Assembly (NCBI RefSeq): GCF_050947335.1 | Contig: NC_134983.1 | Coordinates: 1,922,001 to 1,986,000 of the forward strand | Length of the DNA: 64,000 nt | Direction of reading: 5' to 3' | Source of the DNA: Megachile rotundata | Lineage: Eukaryota > Arthropoda > Insecta > Hymenoptera > Megachilidae | In this document: one piece after another, positions 12,901 to 22,409 of the stretch | Layout of the letters: each line of letters begins with the position of its first letter | Numbering within the stretch: the stretch's first letter is position 1 | Notes under the pieces: generated by a model | What the model was told of the DNA's origin: nothing | Seen by the model: only the letters and a program-made list of their open reading frames with translations | The model's database searches: none | Translations under genes and position numbers: made by a program

Positions 12901-14021
12901 TACATATGTATATCGCCGAAGTCGTTGTCCTCACAAGGGATATCACCAAATTGATACACGTCGATTTTAATGAAATTTTTATACGTTATAGACCTCGAAA
13001 AAATATTTGACACGTATTTTTAACCGACTTCGAAAAAGGAGGAGGCTACTCAATTCGATTAGTATATTTTTTTTTTTCCTATGTATGTTCACCGATTACG
13101 CCTAGCTGGGTGGACCGATCGGAACGAAACCTTTTACATCTGGTAGGTGCTAACTCCCCATTGGTACCTTTATCAAAACATTTTTCATTTTTTAATTGCA
13201 AAGTGTTGTTATTGCAAAAAAACCGGCAACTTTCGAAATAAACTTTTCTCGATTTTGGTGCGCGTTTAATATCTTATCACGTACATGATTCTGAACAATT
13301 TTGTTCATATACAAAGTTCGCGGAAAGCTTTTGTTTTCGAGATATTAGCGAAAAATTGTTATTAACTTTTGAAATCAAATTCGAACGATTTTAATGTCCT
13401 TCGAATATGTTGTTAGGGGTGTGGTTCTGGACAACTTTTTCCTCTTGCATAATTGGCGGTAAGCTCTAGTTTTCGTGATATTAGCGAAAAACTATTGTTA
13501 TTAATGTTAGTGGAACGCCTCGTGCTATGCACGAGAAAGACAAGAAAGGGCAATTGCAATGCACTATACCAAAACACTAAGCTTTGCCGCTTTGACACGC
13601 GATTTATGCAGCAAGATGAGTTCACGTTGACGTTGGTGTACTATTCCCATTGCTTGGTACAGTCTCCGAAATTTTTTTATATTTAGAGTACGGCGTCGTT
13701 ATAATAGAGCAAACAAATTAGTAGTACGGCACTGTGCATGTATGTTGCTGCATGCCAGGTGTTTAGACAGTCAATTTTATATACATATATGATATATTTT
13801 GATACGAATAAGTATTTCACTGTATAAATGGTACGTACGTTCGTCAAAGCTCCGAGTCCGTCTGGCTCATATGTTTCATTAACGTAAGGATCATTGGGAT
13901 ATACATTCGTGCCATTGGTAGGTGTTCTATTTCCATGTCTAAATATCGTTTGTACTTGTTTAAGTTCTCCGATGGAAGGTTGAAGATAAAACAGGCAAAT
14001 AATGATATTCAGTATCCACAT
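3934..14021 (-). CDS. Acph-1-like: Histidine acid phosphatase A (venom acid phosphatase Acph-1-like), six exons
   Basis: Exons in transcript order: 14021-13839, 11912-11737, 7394-7151, 5028-4902, 4456-4254 and 4077-3934. All junctions are GT-AG with matching phases, giving 358 codons. Residues 1-18 form a signal peptide, so the enzyme is probably secreted or lysosomal. The histidine phosphatase active-site loop RHGNRTP is at residues 28-34 (nucleophile H29). The substrate-binding arginine lies in EVDRVIM, followed by AAGLYP. The distal acid motif is H272-E273 (AAHELNIA), the HE variant of the usual HD. The C-terminal GCDDKLCP keeps the short disulfide of this family. Members hydrolyse phosphate monoesters; hymenopteran venom forms are known allergens. 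Compared with gene B it joins the first two exons, has introns at LQ/RWN and FAQ/RDIG, and lacks the one after ECPM. AATAAA follows the stop by ~5 bases. The family is certain; a venom role is inference. Confidence 0.93.
5480..5700. repeat. Degenerate AAATTTGA-type short-period repeat (phosphatase A intron)
   Basis: A run of variations on AAATTTGAG/AAATTTAGA at roughly 10-base spacing. Similar runs occur at 37,925-38,290, 39,850-40,110, 42,470-42,760, 45,165-45,620, 53,715-53,930 and 63,690-64,000. Confidence 0.5.
5704..5935 (+). repeat. Diverged terminal fragment of the long-inverted-repeat element family
   Basis: This block follows the same order of short motifs as the arm end at 14,716-14,890: an ACA(A/G)GGTGT start, a GGGGTGGTAG stretch, 'attctgaacaa', 'tttttgaattatta' and 'gaccaatcag' followed by a GCGAGAAT stretch. 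It is clearly diverged and has no partner arm nearby, so it looks like an old solo end within the fourth exon-to-third exon intron of phosphatase A. Confidence 0.6.
7640..7810. other. Unexplained GC-rich patch inside phosphatase A intron
   Basis: About 150 bases are distinctly richer in G+C than the intron around them, including 'ggacacccccattagcatgg' and a TTCCC/GGGAA stem near 7752-7770. I found no open frame of note and no tRNA-like boxes. It might be a piece of a mobile element. Confidence 0.3.
7907..8822 (-). mobile_element. Internally deleted mariner-type element
   Basis: Both ends carry the same ~28-bp inverted repeat beginning TTAGGGTGTCCCATAAG, flanked by TA on each side (7905-7906 and 8823-8824), the duplicated target of Tc1/mariner elements. 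The length of 916 bp is about 70% of a typical 1.3-kb mariner, and the missing part is the middle of the transposase gene. It lies in the second intron of phosphatase A, in the same orientation as that gene. Confidence 0.9.
7994..8636 (-). pseudogene. mariner transposase, DNA-binding half plus C-terminal tail, frame-shifted
   Basis: The frame beginning MGSERRHLRHIML at 8636 encodes the bipartite helix-turn-helix DNA-binding region of a mariner transposase (TVRNWFKRFKEG and GRPKTTD linker visible). It ends in a stop just after GLTI near 8223. The C-terminal tail resumes in another frame from about 8219 (HPAYSPDIALSDYCLF, which holds the third catalytic aspartate) to the stop at 7994-7996. The first and second catalytic aspartate regions are absent. 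The product cannot be catalytically active; the surviving DNA-binding part is the only piece that could still act, for example by occupying ends of sibling elements. Confidence 0.88.
9183..9497 (+). repeat. Hairpin array A: stem-variable hairpin units
   Basis: Five hairpins follow one another. The clearest are CCATTCGAG/CTCGAATGG (9454-9487), CTGTTCG-GGG/CCCGAACAG (9388-9418), GATCGAGT/ACTCGGATC (9319-9352) and TTGAG/CTCAA (9210-9234). Loops are similar (gagaacaaggtctcg, gagtgcagggtctca, gtgtagggctcg) while stems differ but remain self-complementary. The spacer 'ttaaccaccctaccgtg' is repeated. The loop 'gaggagaacagagtctcactc' resembles the reverse complement of a loop in the 23.3-kb array. 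It sits in an intron of phosphatase A within a GC-rich island reaching ~9,920. Confidence 0.7.
9498..9925. other. GC-rich tail of the 9-kb island
   Basis: The stretch continues the elevated G+C of hairpin array A until about 9,920, then drops sharply to AT-rich intron. Short frames on both strands (9496-9746) have no recognisable motif. The array and this tail may be one inserted element whose ends I cannot define. Confidence 0.35.
10081..10847. mobile_element. Foldback-type MITE with ~180-bp inverted arms
   Basis: Left arm 10,081 to ~10,264 and right arm ~10,684 to 10,847 are inverted copies. Both start GTCATTCCA and share an ATATGTTGTAG block, 'taagtcatcattttgc/acc', a TTCGAATTTGTTAAG block and 'gcaatttttg'. 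They differ at many positions, so the insertion is old. There is no coding content in the middle. It lies in the second intron of phosphatase A. Confidence 0.75.
12350..12367. repeat. 18-bp perfect palindrome
   Basis: GTAAGCAAATTTGCTTAC reads the same on both strands. It is isolated in the first intron of phosphatase A and no partner element was seen. Confidence 0.5.
12945..13520 (+). repeat. Dispersed ~0.7-kb repeat, copy 1
   Basis: The block runs from about 'acgtcgattttaatgaaa' through 'aaccgacttcgaaaaagg', 'ggaacgaaaccttttaca', 'ccccattggtacc' and 'ttctgaacaattttgttc'. The same order appears inverted at 20,195-20,915, and part of it at 490-622. No long conserved frame and no terminal inverted repeats were seen. 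Sequence of the 'accgacttcgaaaaaggagg' kind is familiar from insect intergenic DNA. It occupies the first intron of phosphatase A. Confidence 0.7.
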
Positions 14022-14715
14022 TTTCAGATTTCTGAAATCAAATCAGTTATATACTTAATAAGCATAAGAAGAATTTCATAACTTTAATTAAATACAACCT
14101 GATTTATTTACATTGAGATTTGTGCAGTGAAGCACGTTAAAAATGTATTTCTAAGGCTGCTCATAATTTTTTATTTAAATCTTCATAATATGTTCTTTGT
14201 ATAAGGATGGGGATACGTGTGTAATTACAAATAAAACGTGTATTAAGTATTAAGAAATTTCAAATTGATAAGAGATGAAGGAAGCAAACTTTATCCGTTT
14301 CCCTTGTTTTTCGTGCACGAAACTTTATAAATCCAATATTTCAAATATTAACGTAATAATCTTATAGTAATGTTATACAATTGTTATAATTGTTATTATA
14401 TAATATTATAACAACGTTGTAATAAAATGTTATGGTAACAATTATATATGTATAATTATACAATTTAATGACATTATGACAGAAAACGCAATACTATACT
14501 ATATGTATAATATATACAATATATACAAACCTAAGAATAAATATGTATAATTGTTATAACGACTTTTTATTATAATTTTTATTTCGTTTGAAAATCACGG
14601 CAATGTTTTTGAAAACCATACAATTTGATTAATGTTATTATTATAAAATTTGTTTAATTTGGTTGTTAACACGTGCATCACCAATATTATCCGATCCATA
14701 TTTATGTGATGTATA
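14022..14715 (-). promoter_or_regulatory. 5' flank of phosphatase A, very AT-rich
   Basis: Just above the ATG at 14,021 the minus strand reads 'tgatttcag', a good splice acceptor, so the start codon is probably in the second exon and a non-coding first exon lies further up. From 14,330 to 14,600 the DNA is dominated by short TA/TTATAAT runs. No clear core promoter could be fixed. Confidence 0.35.
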
Positions 14716-16744
14716 CAGGGTGTTCGGCTACTGGTGGGCATAATTTCAGGGGGTGGTAGCTGGGGTGATTCTGAACAACTTTTTCCTTTACCAAAATGCT
14801 GGTTAAAGCTTAGTTTTTGAATTATTAATGAAAAACACTGACCAATCAGAGCGCGAGAATAGCGCGCGCTCAGATGCGAGAGCGACGGATGCAAGCGTGA
14901 CGGTTGACCCTGGTCGTGAACAAACAAATCGCGCGATATCGGTAACATAGTTACCATCATCGGTAATATGTCAGCCGGTAAGTAGTTATAAAATTCACAA
15001 CTATTAATAAGTATAAATTTATTAACGAAACTAATTGTATGGATTAAGCGAAAATAAAGGTAAAGATAAAGCGCAGTTTTTTTAGATAATTAAAAAAAAT
15101 GACTATTTGTTTAACGACATAAAATTAAAGAATACTTGGACGCTTACCTCATGAGTGAATTTACGATGCGAAAATTCTTCATTAATTTTGAAGTATATCG
15201 TCGTATGACAAGAAACCTATTTACTCGCTAAAATCCACAAGAGCATATCAATACCCGCTCTATGGGATTGTCAAGTAAAAAGGGTGACTGTCATATTTGA
15301 TGTCTTCCGTATAATAATAGTACAATTTCCGAAATTCACACTAAACAAACACACAATCACATAAGCACCACGATTGTCCAGTCCTTAGTATCGAAACGTT
15401 AAAAATATCCACCTTTTTTACACATCAATTCGTTTACGAAAGTTCCTCGCCATGTACACATTACACATTATGCGCGATGAGTAAAGAATCAGTTATTGCA
15501 AGATGTATTATTGCGATCGCACAACACTTATTACCGATAATATTTAATTTACTTTAATGTTTGAAATGTGCACCATTCTCTTCTAAGCACTCTCGTTCGA
15601 TTATCGACAACCAACTGACGTTTTGTACAGAATTTTAGAAACAAAAAACTGGCATTGGTATTGTCTTCCCACTATACCCCTCCTCAGGCTGATCAGGTTA
15701 CATTTCTCGACGAGCGAGCTTCTTAGGTTATTGTGGAATTTTTTTCCCGTTGAGAGAGAGTCACTGTTTCGCTCTTCTTTTGTGATGTTTGTTTATTTTG
15801 AAACTGTATAGTAAAACGTTCCGTGCAAATACGCATCTGTGCATATTCGTTAAAAGTAATTCGTGTCATAAAAATAAATTTTCCGACTCATCAAAACAAA
15901 TAAATAAATAAATTTAATATTGTCGGTAATACGAGTTGTGCGATCGCAATAATACATCTTGCAATAACTGATTCTTTACTCATCGCGCATAATGTGTAAT
16001 GTGTACATGGCGAGGAACTTTCGTAAACGAATTGATGTGTAAAAAAGGTGGATATTTTTAACGTTTCGATACTAAGGACTGGACAATCGTGGTGCTTATG
16101 TGATTGTGTGTTTGTTTAGTGTGGATTTCGGAAATTGTACTATTATTATACGGAAGACATCAAATATGACAGTCACCCTTTTTACTTGACAATCCCATAG
16201 AGCGGGTATTGATATGCTCTTGTGGATTTTAGCGAGTAAATAGGTTTCTTGTCATACGACGATATACTTCAAAATTAATGAAGAATTTTCGCATCGTAAA
16301 TTCACTCATGAGGTAAGCGTCCAAGTATTCTTTAATTTTATGTCGTTAAACAAATAGTCATTTTTTTTAATTATCTAAAAAAACTGCGCTTGATCTTTAC
16401 CTTTATTTTCGCTTCATCCATACAATTAGTTTCGTTAATAAATTTATACTTATTAATAGTTGTGAATTTTATAACTACTTACCGGCTGACATATTACCGA
16501 TGATGGTAACTATGTTACCGATATCGCGCGATTTGTTTGTTCACGACCAGGGTCAACCGTCACGCTTGCATCCGTCGCTCTCGCATCTGAGCGCGCGCTA
16601 TTCTCGCGCTCTGATTGGTCAGTGTTTTTCATTAATAATTCAAAAACTAAGCTTTAACCAGCATTTTGGTAAAGGAAAAAGTTGTTCAGAATCACCCCAG
16701 CTACCACCCCCTGAAATTATGCCCACCAGTAGCCGAACACCCTG
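14716..16744. mobile_element. 2.0-kb element with two 835-bp inverted arms
   Basis: Left arm 14,716-15,550 and right arm 15,910-16,744 are near-perfect inverted copies starting CAGGGTGTTCGGC. Two of the few differences are ggattaag/ggatgaag and gataaag/gatcaag close to 15,053-15,073. TATA flanks both ends (14,712-14,715 and 16,745-16,748), compatible with a TA or TATA target duplication. The 359-bp centre holds a transposase remnant. Mirror-image open frames in the arms (14,595-14,960 minus; 16,500-16,847 plus) are products of the symmetry. A diverged relative lies at 5,704-5,935. The high arm identity points to recent origin or to arm-to-arm conversion. Confidence 0.9.
15554..15625 (-). pseudogene. 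C-terminal remnant of an IS630/Tc1/mariner-type transposase
   Basis: Twenty-three codons ending RECLEENGAHFKH and a stop lie in the centre of the long-inverted-repeat element. This resembles the C-terminal tail (xxCLExNGxHFEH) of many IS630/Tc1/mariner transposases. The rest of the gene is absent, so the element is non-autonomous and probably arose by internal deletion of a coding ancestor. The assignment rests on a short motif. Confidence 0.55.
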
Positions 16745-17753
16745 TATATGCACGAAAAACGTTTTTACTTATGCAATGATAAATAATTGTATTAAATACT
16801 TGAAAGTACATACAATAACAATAGGAAAATGCAGTCAGTATTATTGAATCACTTCTCCCAAAAATGAAAGTATTACTTTTAACCAGTTAATGTTTTTTTA
16901 GTCTTTTTAATCAGTTAAAAAGAGTACTAGTCATGTATTCAATACGCCAAAATATGCATATATGTTCTCTAAATTCATGGATTTAATTCATAAAACTGAA
17001 ATCATATAATTTATTTGTTGAAAATGAAATGCTAAGAAAGATTCAGATAATCGACTAATAAGTAAGTAAACGATAACTGTCGAAAGTATCATAACAATGG
17101 CTTTTCCTGGTTAGACGGCTAGTATAGTATAAAGATATTGCCGGAAACGTGAACATTGAATGTTTCATTTAAATGTCAATAAAATCACGATGTTGCAAAA
17201 CAAATAATGATAAAATTCTTGTTTCATTTTAAAATTTAAGCAAATATTGAATACATTGGATACAGTGGGGACTATTGGGGCGAGTGACGCTATTAATTTA
17301 TAGAAATACTAGATTGCAATTGAAATTGACGATTTCGAAAACAGGTCAGGTACTATTTAGCGATATAACAGTACTGTACAATAGCACTTATGACAAACGA
17401 AAGTGAGTTTTTCACGAACATTCTTAATATAAAATGGTTGGTTTTCAGTTAAAGGAAACAGTGACCGATTTCGAACAACAGAATCTGATTCAAATTTATA
17501 ACATAAAAGTATGTATATCACTTATATTACGTATATTTGAAACTTAAATGAACACGAATTTGACGAAATCTATTATGTTATCTATTTATTAGTACTTTGT
17601 TGTTAAACTAATTAGTTGTTAAAATCTGTCTTTCCGTGTATCATATTGCTACATTGTAGAACGTATAGCGGAGGATATTGAAACGTCGAAAATCTACCAC
17701 AATTTAATGTTATAAAAGTATCGTAAAATAACACTTATATTATACCTATTTAA
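16745..17753. other. AT-rich spacer
   Basis: No exon, repeat structure or RNA gene recognised on either strand. Confidence 0.4.
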
Positions 17754-18299
17754 CCAGTTAATTGTGGCGCCGAAATCGAGCCATGACGAGTATACTCGTC
17801 AATCACAGAGTAAGTTGCGCTGGTAAGATATTGGACCAAAAAGATGGGTTTATTTTATACAATTGACACTTTTATTACTAATGTATATTTATTTGGTTAA
17901 CTTAAACATATATTACATACTTATTAGATGAAAAACGCAATAAAAATGAAATGCATATGATAGACCATCCCTGAAGGGACCCTATCATAAATCAGCTTTC
18001 CGACTTTTGCTTTTGCTTTCCTTTCACGCTAACATCTAAAAAACGTTGTTGTCGCACATAAATAAATTCGTTGTGCGAACTGGTAAGCTGTTTCAGCCGG
18101 TACATATGGGGCGCATGAGTTCATCTCAAATTATTTATATTTTTTATTTGTTTGTTTTATTCTGGCATGGTCTCAAAATATTCTAAACATCTTGAAATTT
18201 AAGAATATGTTTTGCTTTTCTCAAAAATTACAATTTAAATAGCCAATGGTCACTACTTTATACGCACGACGAGTATACTCGTCAATCACAGTTAACTGG
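17754..18299. mobile_element. TTAA-flanked MITE 1 with paired subterminal palindromes
   Basis: TTAA stands immediately outside both ends (17,750-17,753 and 18,300-18,303), and the ends are inverted (CCAGTTAA(T/C)TGTG). The same 16-bp palindrome GACGAGTATACTCGTC followed by AATCACAG occurs near the left end (17,785) and the right end (18,268). TTAA duplication is the hallmark of the piggyBac superfamily. The length is 546 bp and there is no coding sequence, so movement would need an enzyme supplied from elsewhere. Confidence 0.82.
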
Positions 18300-19147
18300 T
18301 TAAAATATATTTAAAGTATTGATTGCTAAATAATCATTTTATTGAACATTATATTGTATAAAGTAATCGATAAGATGATCATTTTAGCAATTAGTTAATT
18401 TCAATTAAAAATGTTTATGGAAAGTTTGCATAGTACTTTCAGCATTTCATTAAACTTCAAATTGATGTCTTCCAAAAATTATTTTGTGATATTATCAAAT
18501 TGCGTCAGACTTTTGATATTTTTAAATCGGCTGTTCTATTTCCAGCAAGCTAATAATATTTATTCTGTACGTAGATCGAGTATTAAACGTTACTTACATT
18601 TTGTGTTGTCAGGAAATAAACTTGTGTATTTGAGTGAAATTCTGCTTTATAAATCACAAGTCAAATTATTGCCGAAAATTATTGCTACACCACACTCCAA
18701 CGGTCAACGGTTTGTAAACTAGATGGGTTATAGCTGTAGTGACAAACACTGGCTACAAACAGATACGTACTGTATGTTTGAGATATGTTTACTTCGACAA
18801 ATTTTTTAGTTCTGTTTAGTCTTCGTGAAATCAGTTACCACGAAGGCTCTGAAGAACTTCGAGGATGTACATGTTGGGGGAAACTGTCGGATTTCTCAAT
18901 TTGCAATGTTGCAAACTGTAGAAGTGGCGGAAAATCCGATTAATTGGTGGTAGAACAGTTGACGGATGTGATAAAAACCCATTCATAACTGACTATCACC
19001 TTCAGATAATCTTCGACCTAAGATGTTCCGTCTAAGACAAAGAGTAGCTGTGTTATTATTATTTAAAAATAATTATTTAAAATAATTATTTAAAAATAAT
19101 ATTGAAGTCTTTTGTGATGTGGTGGTGTTTTACCGTGAAAATACATA
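18300..19147. other. Spacer with no recognised gene
   Basis: The frame at 18,411-18,722 looks like a chance frame. Bases 18,830-19,060 are somewhat less AT-rich but hold no frame of note. A short tandem of AATAATTATTTAAA lies at 19,060-19,105. Confidence 0.35.
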
Positions 19148-19901
19148 CAGTTACTCACTTTAATATTCGGACACTATAATAATTTATGTTTAATGCTTTA
19201 TATCTTCCTCAATTGTTAAAATATTTATTCCCTATTTTTTTACCATATTAACTTCTTTATTATAGACAACAGAAACATAAAAAATTATTTTGTAACTGCC
19301 ACATGTTATTACATATTGAAGGATAAACCAAACGATGCCTATTTTACGCGTTACAAAAATATTCGGACACAATAAATGATTATTTCTAAGAAGCGATCTA
19401 ATCCGTGGTATACGCCTAAAATGTAAACATAACAGTGGCGTTACTGCCCTACGTTAGTCAGTCTAGCTAAGGAAATTGAGCAATAGACATTAAAAATTCA
19501 AAATGCCACGAAGAGGAAGAAACACAAGTTTCGATAAACGGCAACTCATGATATTTAATTTCGAAAAAGGCAAAAGCTATCGTCAAATAGCAAATTTATT
19601 GGATATGAAGAAAAGTACTGTAGCAGATATTGTTACACGATATAAAAAAGAAGATCGGATTGAATTGAAATCTCAAAAAGGACGTCCACGCCTTCTCGAT
19701 TCCAGAGATAGAAGAATTATTGTAAGGAAAATTAAGGAAAATCCACGATTAAGTGCACCGCAATTAACGTCGGAATTATACCAGGAAACTGGAAAAAGTG
19801 CGAACCCACAAACTATTCGACGGGCACTTAAAGAAAGTGATTACAATGGCCGAGTTGTACGAAGAAAGCCATACGTAAACAAGATAAACAGAAAGAAGCG
19901 A
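19148..19901 (+). mobile_element. Left half of a Tc1-like element
   Basis: The left end CAGTTACTCAC follows a TA (19,146-19,147). The motif ATATTCGGACAC occurs twice, at about 19,166 and 19,360, the spacing expected for the inner and outer transposase sites of IR/DR-type Tc1 elements. The transposase begins at 19,503. The element is cut off at ~19,901, where repeat R begins, and no right end is present. Confidence 0.8.
19503..19900 (+). pseudogene. Tc1-like transposase, N-terminal DNA-binding region only
   Basis: Starts MPRRGRNTSFDKRQLMIF. The first helix-turn-helix (residues ~10-50, GKSYRQIANLLDMKKSTV) is followed by the GRPRLLDSRD linker and the second helix-turn-helix (SAPQLTSEL ... NPQTIRRALKE). 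The match to Tc1 transposases ends at NRKKR (residue ~132); the codons after it come from repeat R and run to a stop at 19,958. The whole DDE catalytic domain is missing, so the copy is inactive, although a DNA-binding fragment could still be made. Confidence 0.88.
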
Positions 19902-20090
19902 TTTTGCTTCTTCGAAAAGGTTGAAATGTATTTAATATACTACCTAACGAGTAAATAGGTTTCATTCATATCTGTTACGTAATTGTATGATTGAATGAAA
20001 TAGAAATTACTTCATTAGGAAATAGAAATTATTTTATACTTTTTAGTGCATTTCGAAGTCGGCGTATTTTTTTTCTAAAAATTATTTTAT
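19902..20090 (+). repeat. Repeat R, copy 1 (full length, ~190 bp)
   Basis: Begins ATTTTGC, contains 'cgaaaaggttgaaatgtatt' and 'aacgagtaaataggtttc', and ends 'aaaaattattttat'. Further copies at 24,998-25,187, 25,634-25,689 and 34,812-34,980 start at the same base. It cuts the Tc1-like transposase here. No terminal inverted repeats and no pol III boxes seen. Confidence 0.75.
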
Positions 20091-20194
20091 TTCACGCTTT
20101 TTATCGACCGACAAGACGTGTTTGTAGAAACAGTAGAAAATCATCGACTGCATGTTGACTCATACACCACCAGATACACGGAGGCATACGTAGA

Positions 20195-20915
20195 ATTCAA
20201 TACATTAGTAATAATAGTCTTCGCTAATAACTCGAAAACTAAAGCTTCCCCTTAATTGCGGATAAGGAAAAAGTTGTTCAGAATCGTGCCCCTGATAACA
20301 TATTAAAAGAACATGAAAATCGTCCAAAGTTGATTTCAAAACTTTTCAACAATTTTTCGCTAATTCTCGAAAACTAAACCTTTTCGCGAAATTTGCATAT
20401 GAACAAAATTGTTCAGAATCATGTCCGTGATAAGATATTAAAAACGCACTAAAATCGAGAAAAGTTTATTTCAAAAGTTGCCGGTTTTTTTGCAATAACA
20501 ATACTTTACAATTAAAAAATGAAAAATTTTTTGATAATGGTACCAATGGGGAGTCAGAACCTACCAAATGCAAAAGGTTTCGTTCCGATCGGTTCATCCA
20601 GCCAGGCGTAATCGGCGGGCACACATAGAAAAATAAAAAATATACTGATCGAATTGAGTAACCTCCTCCTTTTTTGAAGTCGGTTAAAAATAGTACTGAA
20701 ATTCGTAATAAGTTCATTTCTGCATGTTTTGTTGATTACTGACAAAGAAACATATCGAACCGGGACACACCGATTTTAGTGAAACTTATGTGAAAGATAG
20801 TTCTCAAGAAAATATTTGGCACGTATTTTATTTTATCGGTCATCGTTCACATTGAAGGAGTAAAAATAGCCCTCAAAGTTAAGGGCTGAAATCATTCTTT
20901 TGGGAATATCTTCGG
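20195..20915 (-). repeat. Dispersed ~0.7-kb repeat, copy 2 (inverted)
   Basis: Inverted relative of 12,945-13,520 with the same landmarks ('aaccgacttcaaaaaagg', 'ggaacgaaaccttttgca', 'ccccattggtacc'). It extends further at its upstream end, to the block shared with 490-622. The two overlapping minus-strand frames at 20,466-20,745 are within the repeat and are not conserved in copy 1. Confidence 0.7.
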
Positions 20916-22316
20916 AATTAAAGGAGATAAGTGGAAGCTTTTTTTTTAATCGTTGGTCTTTATATAGGGAATTTTTGTGCGCAAAAAAATTACATCAGCA
21001 GTATTATCAAAACAATTAGTGGAAGATAAAGTATGTGACATCGGTAACAGTGAAAGTATGAAAAGAAATCAAGGTAACATTCATAACAACTCCATCAATA
21101 AAAACTGTACAGTGAGCATGGAAGTCATCCGAGACAAAACATAAAAGCCATTAAGTTTTTTTTTTACTTTATGTTGCATTGATTTATATTTCAATTATTA
21201 CAGTATTATGTTCGGCATCAGAATCCAATTAGAAAATTTATCATAATTCATAATGCTTCATAGTTCTGTAGTCTCATGATATTTTCCGAAACGTGTGAAG
21301 TATGAATTCATATGAACTTATTACACAATTATTCTGATGTATTCGACAGAATGTTAGTTTACCAGAAAATGCTTCTATTGTATCCTGTAACCGCAGCCTT
21401 GAAGGAATTTTGCAACAGTATAAAAGCAATTTTATAATGAGTCAACACAGTTTCGTTTTCATTTTAAGAGCGGTGCATATGATCATAATTTGAAAATGTG
21501 ACATTTCATATGCGCTGACCGAATATTTATACAGCGAGTACATAATAGATACATTAAGCGAATTTTTAAAACAGTAAAACTTTTTCTGAAATTGTGCCAA
21601 ACGATTTAAACTGTTTAAACAATTAGAAAAATTAGTTTATTAGATGCTGTTTTGAAAAAGTGTAATTTGTTTGAGTCGTAACAACAACGGGAAAGAACAG
21701 TTTTTGAAATCTTTTTATTTTAGTTAATGATGTAAATATACAAACTACTTTTAGTATGCGAGAGTTAAATGCACTTTGAAAAGTTCATGGCAATCGGTAA
21801 ATGTAGCTATGAATCATAAATGACCAAAAATCATAATTTTTGGCTTATAACTGTGATAAATTGGATTCCTTTATATTATTTAATGATAAAGTTGTATCTA
21901 AAATGATACGCATTTTCCAAATAACTTAATAAAACTGTAGTTAGAATAAAAGCCATTTAAAAAATCGTGAAGCTATAGATAAACTTGCAAAGAATGATAA
22001 CCTGCATTGATCCTTTTTTTGAAACGCGGACACGCTTTCACATATTTATTAATATGTATGAAAGTCGTATACGTACATCTAATTAATTCTACAATCTAAA
22101 TTATTTAATTTAGAAAATAAATTCTTTTATTTTACTTTTAATACGCGTTACAGCCAAAGGGTTAAATCAACATATGAAAAATTTTATTTATATTTTGATT
22201 TATTTGTCGCAGCTGTAGTTTGATATAATATATTATTCTATATTGTATTTTGTCACCAATGCATGAAAAAAAACTAATTCTACTGATTAACCGATTCAAG
22301 AGACACAGAGACTCAC
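20916..22316. other. AT-rich spacer
   Basis: No gene or structured repeat recognised. GGG followed by TTAA at 22,152-22,158 resembles the right end of a TTAA-type MITE, but no left end was found. Confidence 0.35.
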
Positions 22317-22409
22317 CTGTTACACATGCGTCGACGAACGTGCTCAAACTGTTCATATTCGAGCACGTTGAAATATCCGCAATGCTGGTGCGTCATGCAT
22401 TTCAATAAA
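22317..22409 (-). CDS. Candidate internal or first coding exon of an unidentified gene
   Basis: On the minus strand a pyrimidine-rich acceptor ('cggttttttcag') opens a 93-base segment closed by a strong donor CAG/GTGAGT. One frame is open throughout, with an ATG at 22,396. It reads MTHQHCGYFNVLEYEQFEHV followed by RRRMCN, a composition quite unlike chance frames in this AT-rich DNA. I do not recognise the protein and could not find adjoining exons. It might belong to a gene with long introns running through the transposon-rich spacer, or be the relic of one. Confidence 0.4.

Noticed and set aside
14595..16847. Two identical ~115-residue proteins on opposite strands
   Set aside because: They are the mirror arms of the long-inverted-repeat element; no motif is present.
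19901..19958. Natural C-terminus of the 151-residue Tc1-like protein
   Set aside because: The last ~19 residues are translated from repeat R.
20916..22160. A fourth TTAA MITE ending at GGG-TTAA (22,152)
   Set aside because: No matching TTAA-CCC left end with an inverted sequence was found.
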